A DNA stretch of 64,000 nucleotides, from NCBI RefSeq assembly GCF_013404075.1, contig NZ_JACBJQ010000027.1, forward strand, positions 1 through 64,000. Direction: 5' to 3'. Under the pieces are notes generated by a model. It was given only the letters and a program-made list of their open reading frames with translations. It was not told where the DNA came from and did not search any database. Origin of the DNA: Mycolicibacterium vinylchloridicum. GTDB lineage: Bacteria > Actinomycetota > Actinomycetes > Mycobacteriales > Mycobacteriaceae. Shown here piece after piece: positions 50,032 through 56,858 of the stretch. The translations under genes and the position numbers were made by a program. Positions within the stretch are counted from its first letter, which is position 1. The number at the start of each line of letters is the position of its first letter.

Positions 50032-50916
50032 ATGCCTGATATGCCGAGCAGCCTGTCGGTGCTCGTCACGCTCGACGGCGAGGTGTGCGATCCGGCCCAG
50101 CCGCTGCTGTTCGCCGACGACCTGGCCGCCGTGCGCGGTGACGGCGTTTTCGAGACGCTGCTGGTCCGCGACGGCCGTGCCTGCCTGGTGGAAGAACACC
50201 TCTATCGGCTGGTTCAGTCGGCCAGGATGATGGACCTGCCCGAGCCGGACCTGGCCGCCTGGCGGCGGGCCATCGGTATCGCGGTCGGGCAGTGGACGTC
50301 CGCCGAGGAGGCCGCCCTGCGGCTGGTCTACAGCCGCGGCCGTGAGCACGGCACCGCGCCGACGGCCTATCTGACGGTCAATCCGCTGCCGGCGCGGGTT
50401 GGCGCGACCCGGCGGGACGGGATCGCCGCGCTGCTACTCGACCGCGGGCTACCCGCCACCGGGGTCGACTCCATGCCCTGGCTGGTGGCCGGCGCCAAGA
50501 CGCTGTCCTACGCGGTGAACATGGCCGCGCTGCGGTACGCCGCCGAAAAGGGCGCCGGTGACGTGATCTTCGTCAGCTCCGACGGATATCTACTCGAGGG
50601 ACCGCGGTCGACGGTGGTGATCGCCACCGACGACGGTTCCGGCGGGACATGCTTTCTCACCCCGCCGCCGTGGTATCCGATCCTGCGGGGAACGACTCAG
50701 CAGGCGCTGTTCCAGGTCGCCAGGGACAAGGGCTACGACTGCGACTACCGCGCGCTGAAGCCATCGGATCTACTTGATGCCCAAGGGGTTTGGCTGGTGT
50801 CCAGCATCACTCTCGGGGCCAGGGTGCACACCCTCGATGGACATCCCTTGCGGCCCAACAGGCTGGCGGCCGAGGTGACCGCGCTGGTTGACGCCGCGAT
50901 TGTCTGCGATCGCTGA
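50032..50916 (+). CDS. pabC: Aminodeoxychorismate lyase (class IV PLP aminotransferase)
   Basis: This 294-residue fold-type IV PLP enzyme has DDLAAVRGDGVFETLLV at the N-terminus, the PLP lysine in VAGAKTLSYAVNM near residue 164, DVIFVSSDGYLLEGPRSTVV and a phosphate-binding segment LRGTTQQAL. The Rv0812 homologue is assigned to p-aminobenzoate formation for folate, although D-amino acid or branched-chain aminotransferases share these motifs. Pairing with folate-binding ygfZ is consistent with a folate link. Confidence 0.85.
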   Translation: MPDMPSSLSVLVTLDGEVCDPAQPLLFADDLAAVRGDGVFETLLVRDGRACLVEEHLYRLVQSARMMDLPEPDLAAWRRAIGIAVGQWTSAEEAALRLVYSRGREHGTAPTAYLTVNPLPARVGATRRDGIAALLLDRGLPATGVDSMPWLVAGAKTLSYAVNMAALRYAAEKGAGDVIFVSSDGYLLEGPRSTVVIATDDGSGGTCFLTPPPWYPILRGTTQQALFQVARDKGYDCDYRALKPSDLLDAQGVWLVSSITLGARVHTLDGHPLRPNRLAAEVTALVDAAIVCDR

Positions 50917-50930
50917 AAAGCGAAAATCTG

Positions 50931-50960
50931 TTGGCACACCCGGTGTGGCGCGAGTACGGT
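50931..50960 (+). promoter_or_regulatory. Promoter TTGGCA-N18-TACGGT after pabC
   Basis: The -35 is 50931-50936 and the -10 is 50955-50960, with a predicted start near 50967. No protein gene on the + strand follows, so the product is probably the structured RNA described at 50967-51160. Confidence 0.45.
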
Positions 50961-50966
50961 CGGCCC

Positions 50967-51160
50967 TACACAGGGAAGGAGGTGGTCCGCGAAATTGATA
51001 GCTTCTAGGACATGTGAGGTGGCTGCCAGCTAGCAGCACCAGGTGCGGTGGATTCACCTGCGCCCTGCGCGCGCTGGCGAATTCCCGGCAGCTACCCGGC
51101 CCCCGAGCTCTGGTTTGTCCAACCAGGTGAACGGCTCGGGGGCCGCCCATTTCTGCAGAC
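50967..51160 (+). ncRNA. Candidate structured RNA or peptide-leader RNA
   Basis: This stretch lacks a convincing protein gene but has its own promoter, a perfect anti-Shine-Dalgarno match AAGGAGGTG (50976-50984) and nested pairing. GGTGGCTGCC (51019-51028) can pair with GGCAGCTACC (51087-51096), enclosing the hairpin CAGGTG/CACCTG (51040-51060). A long stem GGCCCCCGAGC/GGCTCGGGGGCC (51098-51144) caps CTGGTT/AACCAG. The last hairpin could end transcription. A 12-codon frame from TTG 50995 to TAG (ending SRTCEVAAS) follows the ribosome site and could be a leader peptide. No Rfam family is assigned. Confidence 0.4.
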
Positions 51161-51172
51161 CTTTGTGCGGCC

Positions 51173-51520
51173 TCAGTGCTGCGGTGGCGCGGGCGCCAAT
51201 GACGCGCACGCCTGCAGGCCCCTGTCCCACACGGATTGATCGACACCGGGCGGCGCCGGCGGCTGACCGCCCTGCCCTTGCCCACCCGGACCGCCCTGCG
51301 GCGGCGGGCCGCCCGGCTGACCGCTCGGACCACCTTGCGGCGGCGGCCCCTGAGTCGGTGCGGGGACACCGTTTTCAGTCATGCAGGCGACGAAGGGATC
51401 ATCGGGTCCGCCCGGACTGCCCGGCGCGGCCTCACTCGACGGTGAGCAGGCCACCACCGTACCGATCACAGCAGCCCCCAGGGCGATCATCGCCCCGGCA
51501 TGCAGCGGTCGCAGAATCAT
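51173..51520 (-). CDS. Small lipoprotein with Pro/Gly-rich linker, paralogue A
   Basis: This 115-residue protein has a lipoprotein signal ending in VVAC (lipidated Cys25). A conserved PFVACMTENGVPAP segment, a linker made of PPQGG-type repeats (GPPPQGG, GGPGGQ) and a C-terminal GVDQSVWDRGLQACASLAP follow. The two mature cysteines could form a disulfide. ATG 51520 is backed by AAGGAG 6 nt upstream. It shares its C-terminal plan with the lipoprotein encoded at 51696-52001. Confidence 0.72.
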   Translation of the reverse strand: MILRPLHAGAMIALGAAVIGTVVACSPSSEAAPGSPGGPDDPFVACMTENGVPAPTQGPPPQGGPSGQPGGPPPQGGPGGQGQGGQPPAPPGVDQSVWDRGLQACASLAPAPPQH

Positions 51521-51662
51521 CGTCGTCTCCTTCTCGAAAGCGAAACCCGACGGTATGCACGCCGCGTAGGTGTGGATTAGCACCCGGCTGTGGGGTAGCT
51601 GTGAGCCACCCTGATCATCGAATCCGGTTTTGCCGAAAGGTTATTGACGAACCCCGGCAGGA

Positions 51663-51690
51663 GTGACCCCGCTGTTCTTGCGGGGTTCAC
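51663..51690 (-). terminator. Hairpin after lipoprotein B gene
   Basis: GTGACCCCGC and GCGGGGTTCAC pair with one bulge around a 7-nt loop, 5 bp beyond the stop codon of the leftward lipoprotein gene. No U-tract is present. Confidence 0.5.
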
Positions 51691-51695
51691 CGGGG

Positions 51696-52001
51696 CTAGC
51701 TCGCGGGCCCCGGCTCCAGCGGGCTGCACGCCCTTCTGGCCTGCTCCCACACGCCGGGGTCTACGCCCGCCGGCGGGCCCAGCACGGCCGGGCCTGCCGA
51801 ATCGGGCACGCCGTGCTGGTGTAGGCATTGCGCCAGCGATCCATGCTCGGCCGGGGCCGCATTGGGGGTGGTGCTCGGCGTTGCGCCGGCGGTGCTCGGT
51901 GCCGGACTGATCACCGTGGGTTGCGAGGGGGAGGGGGCCGGTGCGCAGCCCGCCAGGATCGCGGTGGCCGCCGCAGCGACCCCGAATGCGCCGCTGCGCA
52001 T
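51696..52001 (-). CDS. Small lipoprotein, paralogue B
   Basis: This 101-residue protein has a signal ending LAGC (Cys19), a Ser/Pro/Thr-rich linker and then SLAQCLHQHGVPDSAG and GVDPGVWEQARRACSPLEPG. These match paralogue A (CMTENGVP; GVDQSVWDRGLQACASLAP), including both cysteines and the GVD..W..A..AC core. Function unknown. Its ATG overlaps the nitrobindin stop (TGATG), so it is translated with that gene. Confidence 0.7.
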   Translation of the reverse strand: MRSGAFGVAAAATAILAGCAPAPSPSQPTVISPAPSTAGATPSTTPNAAPAEHGSLAQCLHQHGVPDSAGPAVLGPPAGVDPGVWEQARRACSPLEPGPAS

Positions 52002-52648
52002 CAGCCGACGTGTCGCGTCAGCCGCGCGGACAGGTGGGGAACCAAACCGCCGTCGGCGTCGACCCGCTCCTCGACGTAGGCAAGGTCTCCGCCCTCGACG
52101 ATCCCGTAGAGCCGCTTGGCCCCGCCGACCAGCACACCGGACTTGCTGCGGGCCAGTGCGTCGGTCACCAGCTCCCACGACGACTGCGTGAGCGGCTGGC
52201 CGTAGAACAGCTCGACGTAGCCGGCGGAATGCGCCAGCAGCAGTTCGATGGCCTGAGACTCGCCCGCGTCGGCGGGGTCGGTGACGAACCGCCAGAAGCC
52301 GGTCTCCCGCAGCCCAGGGGAGTGATAATCGCCGCCCTCGTCGAGACGCCAGGACCGGGCGTCCCAGTTCAGATAATCCCCGCCGTCGTGCGAGACGATG
52401 ATCTGCTGTCCGAAGCGGTAGTCGCCGTGCGGCCCGCGGCCTTCACCCTCGCCACGCCACACACCGACCAGCGGCAGCAAGGCCAGCAGTGCGTCGTGCA
52501 GATTGGCACCCAGGCGCAGATTCGCGGTGTCGGCGGGCAACGGCAGGTCGTCGAAAACGGGGATGTTCCGACCGGCCGTCTCCTTGGCGCGCTCAGCGGC
52601 AGCGGCTACGGCGCGATCACCGCTACGGGGGATGTCCTCGGAACTCAC
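52001..52648 (-). CDS. Nitrobindin-like heme beta-barrel protein (Rv0813c)
   Basis: This 215-residue protein has a 50-residue N-terminal extension, then LLPLVGVWRGEGEGRGPHGDYRFGQQIIVSHDGGDYLNWDARSW and the C-terminal SARLTRHVG, where the His is the expected heme ligand. It is the FABP-like/nitrobindin family; such ferric heme barrels isomerise peroxynitrite to nitrate. GTG 52648 overlaps the stop of a 32-codon upstream ORF (GTGA). It is followed by lipoprotein B. Confidence 0.88.
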   Translation of the reverse strand: MSSEDIPRSGDRAVAAAAERAKETAGRNIPVFDDLPLPADTANLRLGANLHDALLALLPLVGVWRGEGEGRGPHGDYRFGQQIIVSHDGGDYLNWDARSWRLDEGGDYHSPGLRETGFWRFVTDPADAGESQAIELLLAHSAGYVELFYGQPLTQSSWELVTDALARSKSGVLVGGAKRLYGIVEGGDLAYVEERVDADGGLVPHLSARLTRHVG

Positions 52649-52743
52649 GACTCGTCGGTGATCAGTCGGTAGAGCGCGTACAACGCGAACCAGGTGATCA
52701 ACACGACCGTTGCGACCAGGAGGATCTCGTAGAAAAGAACCAC
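52645..52743 (-). CDS. 32-residue single-TM microprotein, leaderless
   Basis: The frame starts at GTG 52743 and ends at TGA 52645. It encodes 32 residues, nearly all one hydrophobic helix with aromatic ends (MVLFYEILLVATVVLITW, then FALYALYRLITDES). TAGACT (- strand 52756-52751) ends 7 nt before the GTG, as in the leaderless genes of this window. The stop overlaps the nitrobindin GTG as GTGA, so it is probably a real membrane microprotein that also couples translation to nitrobindin. Confidence 0.65.
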   Translation of the reverse strand: MVLFYEILLVATVVLITWFALYALYRLITDES

Positions 52744-52750
52744 GATCGTC

Positions 52751-52756
52751 AGTCTA
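52751..52756 (-). promoter_or_regulatory. -10 element TAGACT of microprotein-nitrobindin-lipoprotein operon
   Basis: It ends 7 nt before GTG 52743, in the 54-bp space after the sseC gene. Confidence 0.5.
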
Positions 52757-52797
52757 TCCGGGGCACGGGCGGGCGCACCGCCCGAGCCGCTGGGAGA

Positions 52798-53100
52798 CTA
52801 CGCAACTTTGATGTCGACCTCGTGGATGCCTGCGCCGACCGGCGCCACGGTGGCGTCGCCGTTGCCGACCTTGGACAGTGCACGCACGGTCCAGGTGCCC
52901 GGCGCGGCGAAGAACCGGAAGTCACCGGTGGCCGAGGCAACCACCTCGGCAGTGAACTCGTCACTGGAATCCAGCAGGCGCACGAACGCGCCTGCCACCG
53001 TCTGACCCGAGTCGTCGACGACGCGACCGGTGATCACGGTTTCCTTCTCCAGGTCGACACCGGCAGGCAGGGTCTGTCCTTGTTTAGGTGCAGAGCACAT
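52798..53100 (-). CDS. sseC: SseC-like DUF1416 protein
   Basis: This 100-residue protein starts MCSAPKQGQTLPAGVDLEKETVITGRVVDDSGQTVAGAFVRLLDSS, the DUF1416/SseC family linked to thiosulfate sulfurtransferases in actinobacteria (Rv0814c). The fold resembles a beta-sandwich carboxypeptidase-regulatory-like domain. It follows the sulfurtransferase gene after 2 bp. Upstream frames that add MDRIRLPGG lack a ribosome site. Confidence 0.9.
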   Translation of the reverse strand: MCSAPKQGQTLPAGVDLEKETVITGRVVDDSGQTVAGAFVRLLDSSDEFTAEVVASATGDFRFFAAPGTWTVRALSKVGNGDATVAPVGAGIHEVDIKVA

Positions 53101-53102
53101 GA

Positions 53103-53936
53103 TCAACTTCCCAACTCGATCGGGGCTCCCACCAGGGAGCCGTATTCGGTCCAACTACCGTCGTAGTTCTTGACGTTCTTGTGCCCCAACAGTTCCTGCA
53201 GCACAAACCAGGTGTGCGACGAGCGCTCACCGATGCGGCAGTAGGCGATGGTCTCCTTCTCGCCGTCCAGGCCTGCCGCCGCGTAGAGCGTGGCCAAATC
53301 CTCATCGGACTTGAAGGTGCCGTCTTCGTTGGCAGCCTTGCTCCACGGAACGTTGATGGCGCCGGGGATATGCCCCGGGCGCTGGCTCTGCTCCTGCGGC
53401 AGGTGGGCCGGCGCCAGGATCTTGCCGGAGAACTCGTCGGGGGAGCGGACGTCGACGAGGTTCTTGGCGCCGATCGCGGCGATCACCTCGTCGCGGAACG
53501 CACGAATGCTGTTGTCGGGCGCCGCGGCTGTATACGTAGTGGCTGGGCGCGGCGCGACATCCGTCACCAGGGGGCGTCCGTCGAGTTCCCACTTCTTGCG
53601 GCCGCCGTCGAGCAGCTTGACGTTCTCGTGGCCGTACAGCTTGAAGTACCAGTACGCGTAGGCGGCGAACCAGTTGTTGTTGCCGCCGTACAGGATCACC
53701 GTGTCGTCGTTGCTGATTCCCTTGTCGGACAACAGCTTCGAGAACTGCTGCTGGTCGACGAAGTCACGCTTGACCTGGTCCTGCAGCTCGGTCTTCCAGT
53801 CCAGTCTGACGGCGCCGGCGATGTGGCCGTCTTCGTAGGCCGAGGTGTCCTCATCGACCTCGACAAAGACGGTGTTCGGCGCGTCGAGATTGCTCTCGGC
53901 CCAGTCGGTGGAGACCAGGACGTCGGAGCGTGCCAT
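53103..53936 (-). CDS. cysA2: Thiosulfate sulfurtransferase (two-domain rhodanese)
   Basis: This 277-residue protein has two rhodanese domains. The active-site Cys is in YCRIGERSSHTWFVLQELLG of the C-terminal domain, and the N-terminal domain is inactive (YGGNNNWFAAYAYW). It moves sulfane sulfur from thiosulfate to acceptors. AAAGGA precedes ATG 53936. It is encoded in the order DUF4395, sulfurtransferase, SseC, as at Rv0817c-Rv0814c, behind the poly-Cys upstream ORF. Confidence 0.93.
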   Translation of the reverse strand: MARSDVLVSTDWAESNLDAPNTVFVEVDEDTSAYEDGHIAGAVRLDWKTELQDQVKRDFVDQQQFSKLLSDKGISNDDTVILYGGNNNWFAAYAYWYFKLYGHENVKLLDGGRKKWELDGRPLVTDVAPRPATTYTAAAPDNSIRAFRDEVIAAIGAKNLVDVRSPDEFSGKILAPAHLPQEQSQRPGHIPGAINVPWSKAANEDGTFKSDEDLATLYAAAGLDGEKETIAYCRIGERSSHTWFVLQELLGHKNVKNYDGSWTEYGSLVGAPIELGS

Positions 53937-53970
53937 GAAGTGGTTCCTTTCGGTTGCGGGTCTTGAAGTC

Positions 53971-54441
53971 TCAAGGGGTGGCCGGAGCCGGGCGCAGCCG
54001 GGCTACGAGTGGGTAGAGCTGGCAGCCGAGGCAGATGCCGAAGGCTGCGTTGAGGAACGTGGCGAACAGCGCGAAGGAGGTCGCGATCATGCCGAGCAGG
54101 GGCGCGCCGAATGCGAAGCCGGCGACGCCGACGACGGCGAACACCAATCCCACCAATTGGGCGAACTTCAACGGCGGTACCGGTTCCCGCTCGGTGACCG
54201 GGCCCAGCCGCGGCGCCACCAGATTGGCGAAGATCAGCCCGTACGGGTGCTGACGCGGCCCGCGCAGCGCACCGATCGTGAATACGACGGCCTGCAGCGC
54301 GAGTAGCGCGGCCGCGGCGACGGTGCTGAACCCCGAGATCCCCAACACCGCGATCAGGACGACGGTGGTGACCCACGCCCCGAAGCGCGGGCCGCGGACG
54401 TCCACCTGGGCGGGTCTGGTGGTGTTGGTGCTGGTCGACAT
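53971..54441 (-). CDS. DUF4395 membrane protein
   Basis: This 156-residue protein has four TM segments (about residues 21-60, 88-112 and 115-140) and a C-terminal FGICLGCQLYPLVARL with CxxC at the membrane edge, the DUF4395 pattern. In other actinobacteria this gene precedes sulfurtransferase genes, which suggests a role in sulfur handling or transport. ATG 54441 has AGGAG 7 nt upstream. It is the first full-size gene after the cysteine-rich upstream ORF. Confidence 0.82.
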   Translation of the reverse strand: MSTSTNTTRPAQVDVRGPRFGAWVTTVVLIAVLGISGFSTVAAAALLALQAVVFTIGALRGPRQHPYGLIFANLVAPRLGPVTEREPVPPLKFAQLVGLVFAVVGVAGFAFGAPLLGMIATSFALFATFLNAAFGICLGCQLYPLVARLRPAPATP

Positions 54442-54530
54442 CGATCTACTCCTGTTGTTCATCGGGCTGGACGGAGGCAAGCCGCAAACGGCCGCTCCAG
54501 AGTGGCGGCGCGAACGGAAGGCGCGGCTAC

Positions 54531-54623
54531 TCAGCAGCTACAGCAACAACAGCAACAACCCGCGACGCGGCACAGATCAACTGCGCGACGCTTGGTGAGC
54601 GAGAGCTCGAGGCGGGCCGACAC
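54531..54623 (-). CDS. Leaderless poly-cysteine upstream ORF (cysteine attenuator)
   Basis: The frame from GTG 54623 to TGA 54531 encodes 30 residues: VSARLELSLTKRRAVDLCRV, then AG, six consecutive Cys codons, Ser, Cys and stop. TACCAT (54636-54631, - strand) ends 7 nt before the GTG, giving a leaderless start; ATG 54632 is in frame but overlaps the -10. Leaderless poly-Cys ORFs are reported in mycobacteria as cysteine-responsive attenuators: when Cys-tRNA is scarce, ribosomes stall and downstream sulfur genes are expressed. The next gene, DUF4395, starts 89 nt later. Confidence 0.85.
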   Translation of the reverse strand: MSARLELSLTKRRAVDLCRVAGCCCCCCSC

Positions 54624-54630
54624 GCCAGAC

Positions 54631-54636
54631 ATGGTA
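54631..54636 (-). promoter_or_regulatory. -10 element TACCAT of the sulfur operon
   Basis: It lies 7 nt before the leaderless GTG of the poly-Cys ORF, in the 29-bp gap between the thioredoxin stop and that start. Confidence 0.5.
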
Positions 54637-54652
54637 CCCAATGACCGGGGTC

Positions 54653-55069
54653 TCAGGCCAACAGAGGTTCGACGGCCGAGCGCAGGTCAGCGGCCTTGGG
54701 AACCCCAGCCGTGCGGTATCGCTGCCGGCCCTGCGCGTCGAAGATGAACGTAGTCGGTAGCGACATGACCGAAAGCTTGCGCGCGGCAGCCGGATTGGCA
54801 TCCATATCGATCTCTACGTGAGCGACGTCACGCATGTCGTCGCAGACCTGGTTGACCACTCGGCGAACTCCTGCGCAGGGTCCGCACCACACTGCGCTGA
54901 AGTGCACGATCGTCGGCCCGGTCCGGGAAAGTCCCAGCTCGCTGACGTCGACGTCGACCGATTCGGCTTCGCGCACGATGCCCGAACGCCGGTTGTGCAG
55001 CACGCCGGCGACTGCGGCGACACCGAGCGCGGCGACGACGGCGATAATCGCGGTGACCGTGGGAGTCAT
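54653..55069 (-). CDS. thiX: Membrane-anchored thioredoxin-like protein
   Basis: This 138-residue protein has an N-terminal TM segment (residues 3-24), then a thioredoxin domain with SAVWCGPCAGVRR, a WCGPC active site, and the cis-Pro in SLPTTF. The domain could lie in the cytoplasm or outside depending on anchor orientation. It is the Rv0816c (thiX) equivalent. Its ATG overlaps the LmeA stop (ATGA). Confidence 0.88.
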   Translation of the reverse strand: MTPTVTAIIAVVAALGVAAVAGVLHNRRSGIVREAESVDVDVSELGLSRTGPTIVHFSAVWCGPCAGVRRVVNQVCDDMRDVAHVEIDMDANPAAARKLSVMSLPTTFIFDAQGRQRYRTAGVPKAADLRSAVEPLLA

Positions 55070-55869
55070 GACTGTTTGAACCCGTCGAGGCGCAGCGTTA
55101 CTCCCTCGGTGATGCCCTCGATGATGATGTCCGATCCGCGAGCACCCTCAGTGGTGGGACGTACCCCGAACGGCAGCTTCTGGCCTGGCAGGCTGCCGCT
55201 GAACGCCGCCAGCACGGCCGGCTTCCGCTCGTCGGGCACCGCCTGGTCAGCCGTGCCGGGCCCGGTCTGCACATCCGTTGCGGTGAACACCAGCGTCGCC
55301 TGGTCGTCCCCGGCGATCGAGAGGTCGACCGCGACGCTGACCGGCTTGTCGAAGTCGGCCTTCTTCGGCGTCCCGGTGAACACCAGCCCCTTGTTGCCGG
55401 AGATGCCCGACTCGGTGGTGCCGCCGGTCGCGTCGTTGGTCTCCTTCGACGGCGCCTCCACCATCAGGTCCTTGATCCCCATGAACCGGCCGAGGTGGCC
55501 GGAGTCGATGATGATGCGGCTCTCCAGCTTGCCGACCGGCAGATCCGCATCCGGCCTGATCAGCCACGATGCCTGGGTGAGGTCGACATCGTGCAGGGTG
55601 GCCTCGAGCGAGGCCTTGCCGACCACCGGGTGTCGCACTCCGTTGGCCTTGATCTCGATCTCGTCGAAGTGGTGCTGCATGGCCTGGCGGATGAAGGGAA
55701 AGCCCAGGATCGCGACCGACGGGTCGAACGACAGCCCAGCTGCGGTCCGGACCGTGCGGGCCAGCCGGTATTCGGCATAGATCGTCGCCCCGAAATCGGC
55801 CCCGACCGCCCCGACCAGCACTGCAAGCACCGTGGCTCCCAGGGTGATCAGCAGCTTCCGCACCTGCAT
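55066..55869 (-). CDS. lmeA: LmeA-like DUF2993 protein of lipomannan elongation
   Basis: This 267-residue protein has an N-terminal signal or anchor (QVRKLLITLGATVLAVLVGAVGADF) followed by a DUF2993 domain (RTVRTAAGLSFDPSVAILGFPFIRQAMQHHFDEIEIKANGV). The M. smegmatis homologue LmeA is a periplasmic phospholipid-binding factor needed for full mannan chains of lipomannan. Start choice is uncertain: ATG 55869 fits the short N-terminus I recall for Rv0817c; GTGs at 55881 and 55884 are also in frame. It precedes thiX and is divergent from glnR. Confidence 0.85.
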   Translation of the reverse strand: MQVRKLLITLGATVLAVLVGAVGADFGATIYAEYRLARTVRTAAGLSFDPSVAILGFPFIRQAMQHHFDEIEIKANGVRHPVVGKASLEATLHDVDLTQASWLIRPDADLPVGKLESRIIIDSGHLGRFMGIKDLMVEAPSKETNDATGGTTESGISGNKGLVFTGTPKKADFDKPVSVAVDLSIAGDDQATLVFTATDVQTGPGTADQAVPDERKPAVLAAFSGSLPGQKLPFGVRPTTEGARGSDIIIEGITEGVTLRLDGFKQS

Positions 55870-56057
55870 ATTCTGGCTCACCACCGTCAGGCGGCCACCG
55901 CGTGGGCCGCGGGCTGCATCCGTCGGATCGGCTAAATAGCAGGTAGCGGGTTAAAGTTATGTGACCCATGGTCGGGTAACGGCCATATGTCGCCCATGAG
56001 TCTGGTGGGTCAACGCGACGGTGCTGTCGACGATGAGCATCCAGGGCATTGGAGAGT

Positions 56058-56858
56058 GTGTTGGACCTGCTACTTCTCACAGTCGACCCGCACCCGGAAG
56101 CGGTGCTGCCGTCGCTGGCGTTGTTGGCGCACACCGTGCGATCCGCGCCAACCGAGGTGTCGTCGCTGCTGGAGGCGGGCACCGCGGACGTGGCGATCGT
56201 CGATGCGCGCACCGACCTGGCCGCCGCCCGCGGCCTGTGCCGGCTGCTCGGGACCACCGGAACATCGGTGCCCGTGGTGGCCGTCGTCAACGAGGGCGGT
56301 CTGGTCGCCGTCAACATGGATTGGGGTCTCGACGAGATCCTGCTGCCCAGCACCGGCCCGGCCGAGATCGACGCGCGGCTGCGGCTGCTCGTCGGCCGCC
56401 GCGGCGGGACGGCCAGCCAGGAGAGCGCGGGCAAGGTCAGCCTCGGTGAACTCGTCATCGACGAGGGGACCTACACCGCGCGGCTGCGCGGCCGGCCGCT
56501 CGACCTGACCTACAAGGAGTTCGAACTCCTGAAATACCTCGCGCAGCATGCCGGCCGGGTGTTCACCCGCGCTCAGTTGCTGCAGGAGGTGTGGGGGTAC
56601 GACTTCTTCGGCGGCACCCGCACCGTCGACGTGCACGTGCGGCGATTGCGCGCCAAGCTCGGCCCGGAATACGAATCGCTGATCGGAACCGTCCGCAACG
56701 TGGGCTACAAGGCGGTCCGTCCCGCCCGCGGCCGTCCCCCCGCGGCCGAGCCCGAATTCGCCGAGGACGACGACGAGGACGGCTTCGACGACGGCGAGGA
56801 CGTCATCTCGGACACGGTGCGGTCGGCGACCATGTCCCAGCCGCTGCGCAGTCAGTGA
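56058..56858 (+). CDS. glnR: GlnR-type OmpR-family nitrogen regulator
   Basis: This 266-residue protein has an atypical receiver domain (about residues 1-115) and a C-terminal winged helix (RGRPLDLTYKEFELLKYLAQHAGRVFTRAQLLQEVWGYDFFGGTRTVDVHVRRLRAKLG). GlnR is an orphan response regulator that activates nitrogen assimilation genes. GTG 56058 aligns with the known M-L-(D/E)-LLLLT start; TTG 56049 is less likely. An acidic tail (EDDDEDGFDDGED) follows the DNA-binding domain. Its stop overlaps the mshD GTG (GTGA). Confidence 0.92.
   Translation: MLDLLLLTVDPHPEAVLPSLALLAHTVRSAPTEVSSLLEAGTADVAIVDARTDLAAARGLCRLLGTTGTSVPVVAVVNEGGLVAVNMDWGLDEILLPSTGPAEIDARLRLLVGRRGGTASQESAGKVSLGELVIDEGTYTARLRGRPLDLTYKEFELLKYLAQHAGRVFTRAQLLQEVWGYDFFGGTRTVDVHVRRLRAKLGPEYESLIGTVRNVGYKAVRPARGRPPAAEPEFAEDDDEDGFDDGEDVISDTVRSATMSQPLRSQ

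Noticed and set aside
51048..51239. 63-residue + strand ORF starting MDSPAPCARW
   Set aside because: It crosses the stems of the candidate RNA, lacks a ribosome site at the right distance and overlaps the lipoprotein gene antisense.
54502..54747. Poly-glutamine protein on the + strand
   Set aside because: The CAG/CAA run is the complement of the poly-Cys ORF. The - strand reading has promoter spacing, known biology and a suitable downstream operon; the + frame has none.
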